64,000 nt of DNA from Candidatus Phytoplasma tritici (GCF_000495255.1 NZ_AVAO01000003.1:281814-345813); one strand, 5' to 3'. Positions 9,917 to 18,580 are shown, numbered from the stretch's first letter. The notes: generated by a model not told the origin, from the sequence alone. Numbers and translations are program-made.

Positions 9917-10568
9917 TTGTTTGCTCCTTTGTCAATTTTTTTACAGCAGATTTGATCATTACAAAACCTTTATTAGGTCCTGGGACATTGCCTTTAATTA
10001 AGAATAAATTTTTTTCAGTATCAACCGAAAGAATAGCTAAATTTTGAATAGTAACAGTTTCGTGTCCCATGTGTCCTGGTAGTTTTTTACCTTTTAATTT
10101 GCCTTTAATAGGACCCATTGAACCTGGACGACGGTGATAACGAGACCCGTGACTTTCAGGACCTCTGCTTTGATTGTGTCTTTTAATAGAACCAGCAAAC
10201 CCTTTACCTTTGGAAGTTCCTGTTACATCAACTAAATCACCTACTTGAAATAAATCGTTTTTGATTAGAGCGCCTACCGCTAAATTAGCTAGGTTTGAGT
10301 TGACATCCGAACTAAAATTAATTTCTTTAATGAAGCGCTTAGGGGCAGTATTTGCTTTTTTAAAATGTCCTAACATAGGTTTAGAAGTGTTTTTTTCTTT
10401 TTTATCGCAAAAACCTATTTGAGTAGCTTGATAGCCATCTTGGTCAACGTTTTTTTGTTGTAAAACAAAGTTGGCTGCAACATCTACTATTGTTACTGGA
10501 ACTAATTCTCCTTGTTCGTTAAAAACTTGAGTCATTCCTATTTTTTTACCTAAGATTCCTTTAGCCAT
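9903..10568 (-). CDS. rplC: 50S ribosomal protein L3 (uL3)
   Basis: L3 is an early assembly protein next to the peptidyl transferase centre. I start it at 10568 ([16 protein letters not shown], 221 residues), matching the conserved family N-terminus; the open frame continues 33 codons further upstream but that part is basic, non-conserved and has no signal for initiation. The family signature [19 protein letters not shown] is intact. The binding site (AAAGAGTAAG) is weak. Confidence 0.96.
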   Translation of the reverse strand: MAKGILGKKIGMTQVFNEQGELVPVTIVDVAANFVLQQKNVDQDGYQATQIGFCDKKEKNTSKPMLGHFKKANTAPKRFIKEINFSSDVNSNLANLAVGALIKNDLFQVGDLVDVTGTSKGKGFAGSIKRHNQSRGPESHGSRYHRRPGSMGPIKGKLKGKKLPGHMGHETVTIQNLAILSVDTEKNLFLIKGNVPGPNKGFVMIKSAVKKLTKEQTNAKN

Positions 10569-10750
10569 GTTCTTACTCTTTCTTTTTTTTAATTTTGGTT
10601 TTAAAGTTTGTAAAAAGTTTTTAAAAGTGATTTTCAAAAGTTGATTGCAATTGTAATTGTGATTCAACCAAATGAAATGATTTTAATATGAATAAATATT
10701 TATTCATATTAAAATGAATATTGTCTAAATTGTTTTCTTTTGCTATTGGT
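10569..10750 (-). promoter_or_regulatory. Intergenic spacer rpsJ-rplC with a 36-bp palindrome
   Basis: This 182-base gap is the largest inside the S10-spc cluster. It contains a perfect 36-base palindrome at 10680-10715 whose two 18-base arms are exact reverse complements (arm ATTTTAATATGAATAAAT). On RNA it would fold into a long A/U hairpin. There is no T-tract directly after it on the coding strand, so it is not a classical terminator. It may be a processing site, an attenuator-like element or a protein-binding operator; this is inference. Confidence 0.55.
10680..10715. repeat. Perfect 36-bp palindrome
   Basis: Both halves (10680-10697 and 10698-10715) are exact reverse complements with no loop and no mismatch. 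It consists almost only of A and T, so palindromes are easier to obtain by chance here, but 18 consecutive matches are still far more than the background seen in other spacers of this window. Confidence 0.9.
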
Positions 10751-11068
10751 TTATTTTTTTAACAAAATATCAATTGCAGATGGTAAACTAATGTGCATTA
10801 AAGATTCAATTGTTTTGTTATTAGGATTAATAATTTGAATTAAACGTTTGTGAGTGCGTCGTTCAAATTGTTCTCTTGAATCTTTGTTAACAAAAGGGGA
10901 ACGCAAAACAGTAAATACTTCTTTTCTGGTAGGAAGGGGTATTGGACCTTCAATATTTACTCCTGTTTTAGTGACAATATCAATAATTTTTTTAGCTGTT
11001 TGATCAATTAAATGATGGTCATAAGCTCTTAAAATTATTTTGATAATTTCTTTTTCTTTTTTGTTCAC
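10751..11068 (-). CDS. rpsJ: 30S ribosomal protein S10 (uS10), GTG start
   Basis: S10 is a 30S head protein (and NusE in antitermination). The 105-residue protein has the family core [12 protein letters not shown]...[29 protein letters not shown]. The start is GTG at 11068, 7 bases after AAGGAG. It is the first gene of the S10-spc superoperon, but unlike usual it is separated from rplC by 182 bases. Confidence 0.96.
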   Translation of the reverse strand: MNKKEKEIIKIILRAYDHHLIDQTAKKIIDIVTKTGVNIEGPIPLPTRKEVFTVLRSPFVNKDSREQFERRTHKRLIQIINPNNKTIESLMHISLPSAIDILLKK

Positions 11069-11107
11069 TTATATTCTCCTTTTTTAGAAATGTTTGAAAA
11101 TATTGCC

Positions 11108-11150
11108 TATTAGACAAATATTTTGCTTAAATAATTTTTTTCTTAGACAA
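11108..11150 (-). repeat. Inverted repeat, left copy (43 bp)
   Basis: Read on the minus strand this copy starts TTGTCTAAGAAAAAAATTAT and ends TTTGTCTAATA. It matches the plus-strand copy at 12158-12202 with one mismatch and one 2-base gap. It lies 40 bases upstream of rpsJ, within its presumed leader RNA. Confidence 0.85.
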
Positions 11151-11211
11151 CTGACATTAGTGTTTTGTTTTTTTTGGATTAAAAGAAAAAATATTTAAAA
11201 CAAGCCTTTTT

Positions 11212-11241
11212 ATTATACCTTAAAAAAGATTTTATTGTAAG
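11212..11241 (-). promoter_or_regulatory. Candidate promoter of the S10-spc operon
   Basis: On the minus strand a perfect TATAAT lies at 11217-11212 with a CTTACA element (four of six consensus matches) at 11241-11236, 18 bases upstream. Transcription would start near 11205 and give a leader of about 137 bases before the rpsJ GTG that includes the left inverted repeat. The -35 match is only moderate. Confidence 0.45.
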
Positions 11242-12157
11242 TCATTTAAATTACAAAAGTTAAAAAAAGTAATTAATAATGTTCTTGAAAATAAAAAAGC
11301 TGTTTCAAATAAGTAAAATTATGAAATGATTTATTTATTTTGCATTTTTGTTTTTTAAAAAATATAATAAGTTAATTTAAATATCTTTATATTAAAAGAT
11401 AAAATGAATTAACAAAAAAGTTCATTTTTATATTTATTGATAACTTTTTAACAAATTTAAAAAACTGTTTAAAAGGGTTAATTTTTGCAAAAAACATATA
11501 ACCCATTAAATATTATAACTAACCCAAATAATAACTAATATAATAACTCTTAAACAAATTTTTTATACATTTGTTTTTTAGCAAGTTGTAATAATAAATT
11601 ATAATTTGATAATTGTATTTATATTGAATTGTAATAAATATAGATATTGTTGTAAAACTTTTTGATTATTTAGATTTTCGAAAAACGTATATATCAAAAA
11701 AAGTAACAATCATTCCAAATATACTTAATAATAAAAAAATGATTTTAATAAATAAGATGTGTTTTGTTTAATATCAGAAATATTTTTTAGTTAATTGTTT
11801 TTCTTTAAGTGTTTTGAAATCTTCGTTATATTTTTCTGTATCTTCATTTTGTTTATGTGACAATTCATCTAATCTTTTATGAAAGTATTTATTTATTTTG
11901 TTATTAACAAAGAAATAAGACAAATACACACTTAAAAGTACAAAACTAACATTAAGTAAAAGTGTGATAATGATTTTTTAATAATATTTATGTTTCTCTT
12001 TGGTTTTATTTATTTTTTATCTTATATACTTATACACTTAAAAATAAAATAATTCTTTTAAAATAAATTAAATAGTAAATATCAAAAAATAAATAAAACC
12101 AAAATAATATTAAAACTATAAATTAAATAATATCCGAATAAGGAAAAAACAATATCA
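11242..12157. other. Gene-poor AT-rich stretch between the inverted repeat copies
   Basis: Apart from the remnant at 11774-11977 I see no credible gene on either strand: frames are short and lack ribosome binding sites. The sequence is A/T runs with no RNA gene or clear terminator. Confidence 0.6.
11774..11977 (-). pseudogene. Remnant of a small membrane protein
   Basis: A stop-to-stop frame of about 67 codons without any ATG, GTG or TTG at its head. It begins with a hydrophobic helix (IIITLLLNVSFVLLSVYLSY) and continues as a charged segment rich in Lys, Glu and Asn ending TKKYF. This is the layout of a small membrane-anchored phytoplasma protein that lost its start. It lies between the two inverted repeat copies. 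No family was recognised; it could be a true gene using ATT, or chance. Confidence 0.4.
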
Positions 12158-12202
12158 TTGTCTAAGAAAAAAATTATTTAAACAAAATTAATTTGTCTAA
12201 TA
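12158..12202 (+). repeat. Inverted repeat, right copy (45 bp)
   Basis: Plus-strand copy of the element at 11108-11150. The first 24 bases are identical; then one A/G difference, CAAAAT, a 2-base insertion and an identical ATTTGTCTAATA end. It lies directly downstream of rpmF. No target-site duplication is visible outside the pair. Confidence 0.85.
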
Positions 12203-12216
12203 ATAATAATGGTAAA

Positions 12217-12423
12217 TTAATTGTCAGTTGTTTTTTGAGCTTTAGAAGGTTTGTTTTCTAAAATAAGTTTTCCTTTGTAATAACAACTATTTTTAGTAAC
12301 TCTGTGAGACAAAGAAAAAGTATTAGTTTCTTTGCAAAGTACTAAAGCAGGATTACTTAATTTATAATGAGTACGTCTTTTTCTTTTTGCCGTTTTTCCG
12401 GTGCGTCTAAAAGGAACAGCCAT
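12217..12423 (-). CDS. rpmF: 50S ribosomal protein L32 (bL32), zinc ligands lost
   Basis: The 68-residue protein opens MAVPFRRTGKTAKRKRRTHY, the canonical L32 start. The zinc ribbon of typical L32 (two C-x-x-C pairs) is reduced: only two single cysteines remain (in L-C-K-E-T and N-S-C-Y-Y). It is thus a zinc-independent form, as is the S14 in this window. An AAAGGA binding site precedes the ATG, and a promoter is visible just upstream. The gene stands alone. Confidence 0.94.
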   Translation of the reverse strand: MAVPFRRTGKTAKRKRRTHYKLSNPALVLCKETNTFSLSHRVTKNSCYYKGKLILENKPSKAQKTTDN

Positions 12424-12467
12424 TTTATCAAATCCTTTCTTTATAGTTTTGTTTGTTTTTAGTATTT

Positions 12468-12496
12468 ATTATAATTAATAATAAAACTTTTAACAA
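12468..12496 (-). promoter_or_regulatory. Candidate promoter of rpmF
   Basis: On the minus strand TTGTTA (12496-12491) and a perfect TATAAT (12473-12468) are separated by 17 bases. Transcription would begin near 12461, leaving a leader of about 38 bases with the AAAGGA ribosome binding site. Confidence 0.55.
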
Positions 12497-13402
12497 ATAA
12501 AAGGTTAATCAAAACCCAATTAATAACTGCCAAAAAATTATTATTAGCATTTTAATCAAGTTTAAAAAAATAATAATCACAAAAAAGTGGAAAAATTAAT
12601 TTTAAACCTAAGTTTATTTTATCTTAAAAAAGCTGTTTTGTCAATCTATTTTGAGCTTTTTTTTACTTTTTGTTCTTATTTATTTGTCACTTTAATTATT
12701 ATTTTGTCAAATTACAATAATATAATTAAATTGTTTTATAAATAACCAAATTTAGATAATTATTTTTCCTTTTAATAATTTTATAATTGTTTTTAATTCT
12801 TTTGAATCTTTTCATAATTGTTTTTCCCTTTTGTAATTGTTTTTCCCAAATTCAAACTTATTTTCCCAAATTTTACCTAAATATTTTATATCATATTAAT
12901 TTATCATTTTTAAACCATTTTTAAACATTATTTAGCTTTTTTAACCCTTATTTTTTATTAAAAACAACAAAAAATGAAAAAAGTGAGCATATTTTAACAT
13001 AAAAAAGAGTTATAATAAAGTCAAACACCAATGAAAATACTGAATGTTGAAATATTATTATCTATATTTTTTTAAATATTTTTTCATGAACTCCAACTAC
13101 AAAATAAAAAAAGGAAAGGCGTCAAATATAATATAAATAATTTTTTAAATTACACAACAAAATAACTTGATAAAATGCATGAAGAAAAAACAACTTGCAC
13201 CAATTTTACTTAAAAATATTTACTTGATAAATACATTAAAATAATTGCTTTTTAACTGAATTTAAATACTTGATAAAAAAAACATTTATTTAATATTGAT
13301 TACATAATAAATTAATTTTTACACTATTTCCAATTTTTAAACAATTTTTTAAATAATTTTAATTGTAAAAAAATAAAAGAAAAAGGAGTAAACATAATAA
13401 TT
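12497..13402. other. Non-coding AT-rich stretch with three direct ACTTGATAAA repeats
   Basis: No frame on either strand looks coding. A perfect TATAAT lies at 13011-13016 without a good -35. The 10-mer ACTTGATAAA occurs three times on the plus strand at 13165-13174, 13222-13231 and 13268-13277, upstream of the surface-type gene at 13403. An AAAGGAG element lies about 14 bases before that gene's ATG. Confidence 0.55.
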
Positions 13403-14080
13403 ATGAATAAGACGAATAAATTAAAACTAAAAGATAAAAAGGTATTTTTAATAGGAAGTTTAATTATTGTAACTTTTATTTTTGCAATGATATGGGCAGC
13501 TAAAATGGCATTACAAAAAGATACTACAACTAAAGGTGGTTTAAAATCGGAACAATTCGGTTTAACATTAGATCATGAAGTTACCCAAGCATTTGACACT
13601 GACAACAAAGTGTTAGTGGCATTGGATGAGCTATTACAAGATGAAGGCACAGAAACCAAAAAGAAAACAGAAGTTCATAAAGTATCAATAAAAAGTAGTG
13701 TTCAAAAAGATAATACTAAACAATATTTACTAAAAATAGAAAAACCAGTATTAAAAGTTAACGGTCAAGATAAAACTAATAAATTTGGATTTAATGTCTT
13801 TGTTAAAGTAGAAGGAGACAGCGATTTTAAAATATATAAAGCAAGCGAAAAACCTAAATTTGTCAAAGATAAAAAATTTGTTCCAGCAGAAATTAAAATC
13901 GTCGTAGAATTAAATACACTTGAAGACTTATTGGGTGAAGGTGTTCAATTAGATAATTTTGAATTAACTATGTCATATGAAGTAGTTGATGAAGATGGAA
14001 AACAAATTGGAACCAATGACGAAAAACTAGATGAAGCACAAAAAACTCCATCAGTATTACAAGACAGCAACGAATTTTAA
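13403..14080 (+). CDS. Membrane-anchored surface-type protein, lineage-specific
   Basis: No family recognised with confidence. The 225-residue protein has a basic N-terminus, one hydrophobic helix at about residues 14-35 (VFLIGSLIIVTFIFAMIWAA), and a long hydrophilic, Lys/Asp/Glu-rich extracytoplasmic region to the end. There is no cysteine lipobox and no C-terminal anchor. This N-anchored layout resembles phytoplasma Imp-type immunodominant membrane proteins, whereas the Amp type also has a C-terminal helix; neither identity can be claimed. The SD element AAAGGAG is 14 bases from the ATG, unusually far, with ATA/ATT codons between. It stands alone after a long spacer. Confidence 0.75.
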   Translation: MNKTNKLKLKDKKVFLIGSLIIVTFIFAMIWAAKMALQKDTTTKGGLKSEQFGLTLDHEVTQAFDTDNKVLVALDELLQDEGTETKKKTEVHKVSIKSSVQKDNTKQYLLKIEKPVLKVNGQDKTNKFGFNVFVKVEGDSDFKIYKASEKPKFVKDKKFVPAEIKIVVELNTLEDLLGEGVQLDNFELTMSYEVVDEDGKQIGTNDEKLDEAQKTPSVLQDSNEF

Positions 14081-14262
14081 CAAACCACCTTCAATTAACA
14101 AAAAATCATTTATAAATTGAATAAATTACTCTTTAATAAAATTATTTTATAATCTTTCATTAACTTAAATAATTAAAAAACCATCAATTTGAGAAAGAAA
14201 GAAAGAAAAGGGGATATTTTTACAAAAATTTATCAATTTTCTAAAAAAAGGTATTAACCAAA
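14081..14262 (+). other. Spacer after the surface-type gene
   Basis: A/T-rich, with a GAAA microrepeat (GAAAGAAAGAAAGAAA) at about 14191-14208. No terminator hairpin with a T-tract was found after the gene ending at 14080. Confidence 0.4.
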
Positions 14263-14391
14263 ATGTTTTTATCCAATATTTATAACAAAAAAACTTTTAT
14301 TTTTAATTATAAAGAATTAATTTGTATTTATCATGATGGAAAAATGCCATTTATTAAGGATAAAACACATACCTTAGAAGCCGAATCATAA
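14263..14391 (+). pseudogene. Frameshifted partial duplicate of the downstream small gene
   Basis: A 42-codon frame whose second half encodes IYHDGKMPFIKDKTHTLEA, identical to residues of the gene at 14601-15083. The DNA of 14335-14381 is identical to 14916-14962 (47 bases); then a 2-base CG insertion at 14382-14383 breaks the frame, after which the match resumes for about 18 bases. The first half is unrelated. This is a truncated, frameshifted copy rather than a working gene, although a short peptide could be made. Confidence 0.7.
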
Positions 14392-14600
14392 ACATGAAAA
14401 AATAAAAATAAAATCAATACCTTTCTTTTGTCTTTTTAATTATATATATAAATTTATATTATTTTTTTGGTAGCTTAATAATTTATAATTATAATTAATA
14501 TTAACTACCTTTTAAAAAAAGAAAGGAGTCTGTTTTTTACATTAACAAAATTAACAAGACTTCTAAAAAAAGACCAAATATAAACTTTAATTCCTTTTTA
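14392..14600 (+). other. Spacer with distant ribosome binding site
   Basis: A/T-rich, no gene. A GAAAGGAG element at 14521-14528 is the only good ribosome binding site before the small gene, but it is 72 bases from its ATG and 12 bases from an in-frame ATT at 14541. Confidence 0.4.
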
Positions 14601-15083
14601 ATGCTTATAATTATAAATATTTTAATACTATTACTTAACATTGATTCTTATTTTATTAAAACACATTCAACATTTAAATTAAACTATCAAATCAAAAGTA
14701 CTTTTAAAATAAAAATAAAAGAAGAGACTCTAAATAATGCAATTCATAGCATTAAAGTAAAAAACAATAATAAAGCTCTTTCTTATATACATAAAAATAT
14801 TGATCCTAATTATTACAAAAAAGTCTCATTTCACAAAACAATTAATCAAAATAAAGGAGAATTAATGTCTAGATCAATTCTTAATTGTCCCCAAAATATT
14901 ATATTTATCTATCACGATGGAAAAATGCCATTTATTAAGGATAAAACACATACCTTAGAAGCAATCATAAACATGAAAAATAAATACAATAATTTATATA
15001 TTTTTTACTATAAACCAACTTTAATCCAAAAATATCTCTATAATAAAAAAACAACTTGGTATAAACCTTATCGTAAGAAATAA
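14601..15083 (+). CDS. Small secreted or membrane-anchored protein, unknown
   Basis: A 160-residue protein not recognised as any family. It begins with a hydrophobic stretch (MLIIINILILLLN) that could be a signal peptide or anchor, followed by a Lys/Asn/Tyr-rich basic region. There is no ribosome binding site near the ATG. The frame is open upstream to an in-frame ATT at 14541, which lies 12 bases after GAAAGGAG and would add a basic 20-residue N-region (NKINKTSKKRP), giving a better signal peptide; an unusual start is therefore possible. The 3' half is duplicated upstream at 14263-14391. A strong terminator follows. Confidence 0.6.
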   Translation: MLIIINILILLLNIDSYFIKTHSTFKLNYQIKSTFKIKIKEETLNNAIHSIKVKNNNKALSYIHKNIDPNYYKKVSFHKTINQNKGELMSRSILNCPQNIIFIYHDGKMPFIKDKTHTLEAIINMKNKYNNLYIFYYKPTLIQKYLYNKKTTWYKPYRKK

Positions 15084-15146
15084 TCATTTCCATATTTAAA
15101 ATAAATTAATAAATTATTTAAAAAAATAAAATAATATAAATAATGC

Positions 15147-15175
15147 AAAAACTATCCTTAAGGATAGTTTTTTTG
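15147..15175 (+). terminator. Rho-independent terminator
   Basis: A perfect hairpin ACTATCCTT/AAGGATAGT (15151-15168) flanked by A and T tracts, followed by seven T, a G and more T. It ends transcription of the small gene ending at 15083 and, being symmetric, may act on the other strand as well. Confidence 0.85.
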
Positions 15176-15387
15176 TTTTTAAGATCTAAATATAAAAACT
15201 AAGTATTCTTTTTTACATCCCAAATTAATTGGGTTTATGTTATGATAAAAGTAAATGATAAAATAATTTAGAACTTATTTCTTTGAAAAACCAAAATAAT
15301 ATAACATTACAAAACAAAATTAACAATAAACTATAATTAAGTTTTTTTATATTGTTTAATCAATATTTAGATTGAAGGAAAGATTTT
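15176..15387 (+). other. Spacer before the coiled-coil gene
   Basis: A/T-rich with a small CCCAA/TTGGG hairpin at 15219-15233. A GAAGGAAAG ribosome binding site stands just before the ATG at 15388. I could not identify a convincing promoter. Confidence 0.4.
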
Positions 15388-18300
15388 ATGTCATCATATT
15401 ATAATATATTTTTGGCTTTATTCTTAAAACGCAATAAAACATTATCAAGCGATTTTTTCTCTCCTTTTTTATCCCAATTAGCAAACAATATCACAAAACT
15501 AAAAGACACCCAAGAAAAAAACACAACACCAAACATTATTACAAACAAACAAAATCAACAATTAAATCAAAGATTACAAAACCTAAATAACAAACACAAT
15601 ACCCAAACAAAACAATTACAAGAAAAATACAACCACATATTATTAAACATTTACGAACAAATAGAAAAACTAAAAACAAATAAAAAAACAATCCTCCAAA
15701 AATACAACTCACAACAAAAAAAAATCCAAACTCTTTTAACCCAAGAACTTATTTATCAAAAAAACAAAAACAACAATAAAAACCTCCAATTAAAAGAAAT
15801 CTTACAAAAAGAACTCCAAGAAATTACCAAAAAAAACAATCAAAAAAAAAATACTCTTATAACTAATATAAACAGCAAAAATAACAACATTAATAATTTA
15901 TTAATTCAAATTGAAAAAGACAAACAAAAATTAGAACTCAAAAACCAAAAACTTAACCAAGAATTCAAACAAAACTTTTATACTACTGATTTTAACCTCA
16001 ATCAAAAAAACACTAATTTATTAAAACAACTAGAAACAACTCTTAATTTGCAAGAAAAAGACAAACAACAAGCAATTAACATCTTAGAACAAATAAAGAC
16101 TACTAAAGAAAAAACTTATCAAAAAAACATTACCAAAACTCACAAACTATACCAAAATAAACTAAGTATAAATGACAAAAAACTAGATATCATAAAAGAA
16201 GCTTACCAACAAGAAAAAACTATAATCCAAGAACAAATGAAAGCTTTTTTTCTCCAAATAAGACCTTTTCCTTTTATAAATATGCCAATTATTTCCAATT
16301 ACCAAATTGAAACATCCAAAAAAACTCTTTTTTACAAACAACAAACAAACTGCCTTTCCTACCAAAACCAAAAATCTTTATGGAGCCAACAATATCACCT
16401 CATCAATCTTTTACACCAAAAAGCAATTAATATGTGTCATTTAGAACATTACAAACAAAACAAATACAAACACATCTACCAACAAACCTTAGAAAAAATT
16501 TATCATCTAATCCACCAAAAAACAAATTATTTATTCTTCCAAAAAATAAACGGCATCAAAGAACAAATAAAAACAGTTCTTAACTTACATCTCCAAGAAA
16601 CAGCTATCTTTGATAATCAAAAAGACTATCAAGAAACTTTCTTTGCTTATCAAAAAACTCTTTTAGCCTTACAACGTAAACAAAACAATTACCAAATAGA
16701 TTATCATTATCATTTCTTTGAAAAAAAACAAGAATTTGATCTTAAAACTAAAAGTATTGCCTTACAACTAAAATTAGAAAAAACCAAAATCCAACATTAT
16801 TATTTAGAACAAATAACTACTTTAAAAAAAGAAATTAACAACTTCCAAAACCAATTAACACTTAATAAAATATTTCAAAAAGATGATTTTATAAACTTCA
16901 AACTTATCCAAGAAAAAGAAAAACATCTCTTTTTACAAGACATAACTTTAATGAAAAAAGATATCTATTTATTATTACAAACTCAAAATATAGAACTTTT
17001 ACAAACTTTAAACAATTTAATAAACACTTATCCATCTTGGAAAAAAGAAAGTACATTATTAGAACAAATTTTAGAACAAATCCAATTACAAATTAATACT
17101 TTTACAAGCAATTATAAAACTAAAACTTGTCTTATCGAACAAACTGTCTTAGACCAAATAAAAACTATAATTGAAAACAACTTATTTCCCATCATTCAAA
17201 AACAATTTAATCAAACAATTTATCTTTTACAAAAAAAACAACAATTAAACGAAACTACCCTACAAAATGAAATTGATCTTAACGAACAAATAATAGCTTT
17301 TTATAACAAACAATTAACCTTTATCAATCAAAAAATACACATTGAAAAAAAGAAAGGAATACAAGGATTTTTCCACAAATACAAACAAAAAGGAACCGAC
17401 CTATATCCCCTTTTATACCAAATAAAAACTCACAAAGAACGTTATGAAAAAATTATCAAAAAACTAATACAAAAAAAAGATAAAGCAACCAAAAAACACC
17501 AACATATTTTAGAAAAAAAAACTAACAAACATCAAAAAAAAATCAATAAAACCAAACTTAAAATAACCAAACTTTTAACTTTATGGCACTATTTAAAACC
17601 TGTCTCCAAAAACATTGCAATTACTCCTTTAATCAATTTCAAAATATCAAACAAATCTTTTTTCAATGCTTGCCAAAAAACAATCACAAATGTTATCCAA
17701 GATATTTTGTTCTATAATAATTATAAAAAAAACATTTATAAATGTTTAAATACTTTGCTCCAAGAACAAATAAAAAAAGAACAAAGATTAATTCAAACAA
17801 ATACAAATACCACTAATACAATTAAACACCTTAACAAAGTTTTTTACAACCAAAATGAATTAATAAAAAATGTTATTAATGTTTCTTTAGAAAAAACATT
17901 TAAACAAAATCAAATATCTTTATTACAAGAAATCACTAAAACAATTAAATCCAAAGAAAAAAGTTTAACCCAAACAACTAATTTAATGAAAGAAAAATTA
18001 GGATTATTAAACGAAAATCTAAACGATGCTATCATCAATCTTAATTTATCATGGCAAAAAACACAAAAAGAATTACACCAAAAACTATCAAACCTCAAAA
18101 AAGAAGCCCTCCTCAATTTTGAAAAAAAAGACAAATTATTTTTCGAACACAAAAAAATAGCCATCAAACAAAAAAACAACCAAATCTTTAAACATTTCAC
18201 CAAACAAAAAGAAAAAATATCCCAATCATTTACTCACAAACAAAAATCTAATTACAAAAAAATAACCAAAATAGAAAAACAAATCAAAAAAACCAAAAAA

Positions 18301-18474
18301 AACTTACTTACTAAAATAAAACTAACTAATTTCCAAACCAAAATCAAAACTATCTTTTTAAAATGGTCTTTTTTTTGGCAAAAACAAAAAGGAAAATTCA
18401 AAATAAAACAACAACAAAAACAAATTACGAAACAAATAAAAAAAACTATTGCCCTTAATAAACAAATTTCTTAA
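15388..18474 (+). CDS. Giant coiled-coil protein, unknown function
   Basis: A 1028-residue protein made almost wholly of Lys, Gln, Asn, Leu, Ile and Glu in heptad-like patterns, so long coiled coils over nearly all its length. I see no Walker motif, so it is not an SMC or Rad50 ATPase despite the look, and no signal peptide; the N-terminus (MSSYYNIFLALFLKRN) is only mildly hydrophobic. Proline and glycine are rare, with breaks near residues 290-310 and 645-665. The ATG has a good GAAGGAAAG site. It stands alone between a terminator and the peptide importer operon. A cytoskeletal, scaffold or host-contact role is possible but unproven. Confidence 0.7.
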   Translation: MSSYYNIFLALFLKRNKTLSSDFFSPFLSQLANNITKLKDTQEKNTTPNIITNKQNQQLNQRLQNLNNKHNTQTKQLQEKYNHILLNIYEQIEKLKTNKKTILQKYNSQQKKIQTLLTQELIYQKNKNNNKNLQLKEILQKELQEITKKNNQKKNTLITNINSKNNNINNLLIQIEKDKQKLELKNQKLNQEFKQNFYTTDFNLNQKNTNLLKQLETTLNLQEKDKQQAINILEQIKTTKEKTYQKNITKTHKLYQNKLSINDKKLDIIKEAYQQEKTIIQEQMKAFFLQIRPFPFINMPIISNYQIETSKKTLFYKQQTNCLSYQNQKSLWSQQYHLINLLHQKAINMCHLEHYKQNKYKHIYQQTLEKIYHLIHQKTNYLFFQKINGIKEQIKTVLNLHLQETAIFDNQKDYQETFFAYQKTLLALQRKQNNYQIDYHYHFFEKKQEFDLKTKSIALQLKLEKTKIQHYYLEQITTLKKEINNFQNQLTLNKIFQKDDFINFKLIQEKEKHLFLQDITLMKKDIYLLLQTQNIELLQTLNNLINTYPSWKKESTLLEQILEQIQLQINTFTSNYKTKTCLIEQTVLDQIKTIIENNLFPIIQKQFNQTIYLLQKKQQLNETTLQNEIDLNEQIIAFYNKQLTFINQKIHIEKKKGIQGFFHKYKQKGTDLYPLLYQIKTHKERYEKIIKKLIQKKDKATKKHQHILEKKTNKHQKKINKTKLKITKLLTLWHYLKPVSKNIAITPLINFKISNKSFFNACQKTITNVIQDILFYNNYKKNIYKCLNTLLQEQIKKEQRLIQTNTNTTNTIKHLNKVFYNQNELIKNVINVSLEKTFKQNQISLLQEITKTIKSKEKSLTQTTNLMKEKLGLLNENLNDAIINLNLSWQKTQKELHQKLSNLKKEALLNFEKKDKLFFEHKKIAIKQKNNQIFKHFTKQKEKISQSFTHKQKSNYKKITKIEKQIKKTKKNLLTKIKLTNFQTKIKTIFLKWSFFWQKQKGKFKIKQQQKQITKQIKKTIALNKQIS

Positions 18475-18580
18475 AGCAAAAAAATATTAAAATTATAAAT
18501 TATAAATAAATATAGTAATAAAACAATTTACCAAAACCACCCAAAAACATCATTTATTAAAACAATATTTAAAATCTAAT

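Noticed and set aside
13403..14080. Naming the surface-type gene imp or amp
   Set aside because: It lacks the C-terminal anchor of Amp, and the flanking genes are not those known for imp or amp; motif reading alone cannot support the name.
15388..18474. SMC/Rad50-type DNA repair ATPase
   Set aside because: No Walker A, signature or Walker B motif is visible; resemblance is only due to coiled coil.
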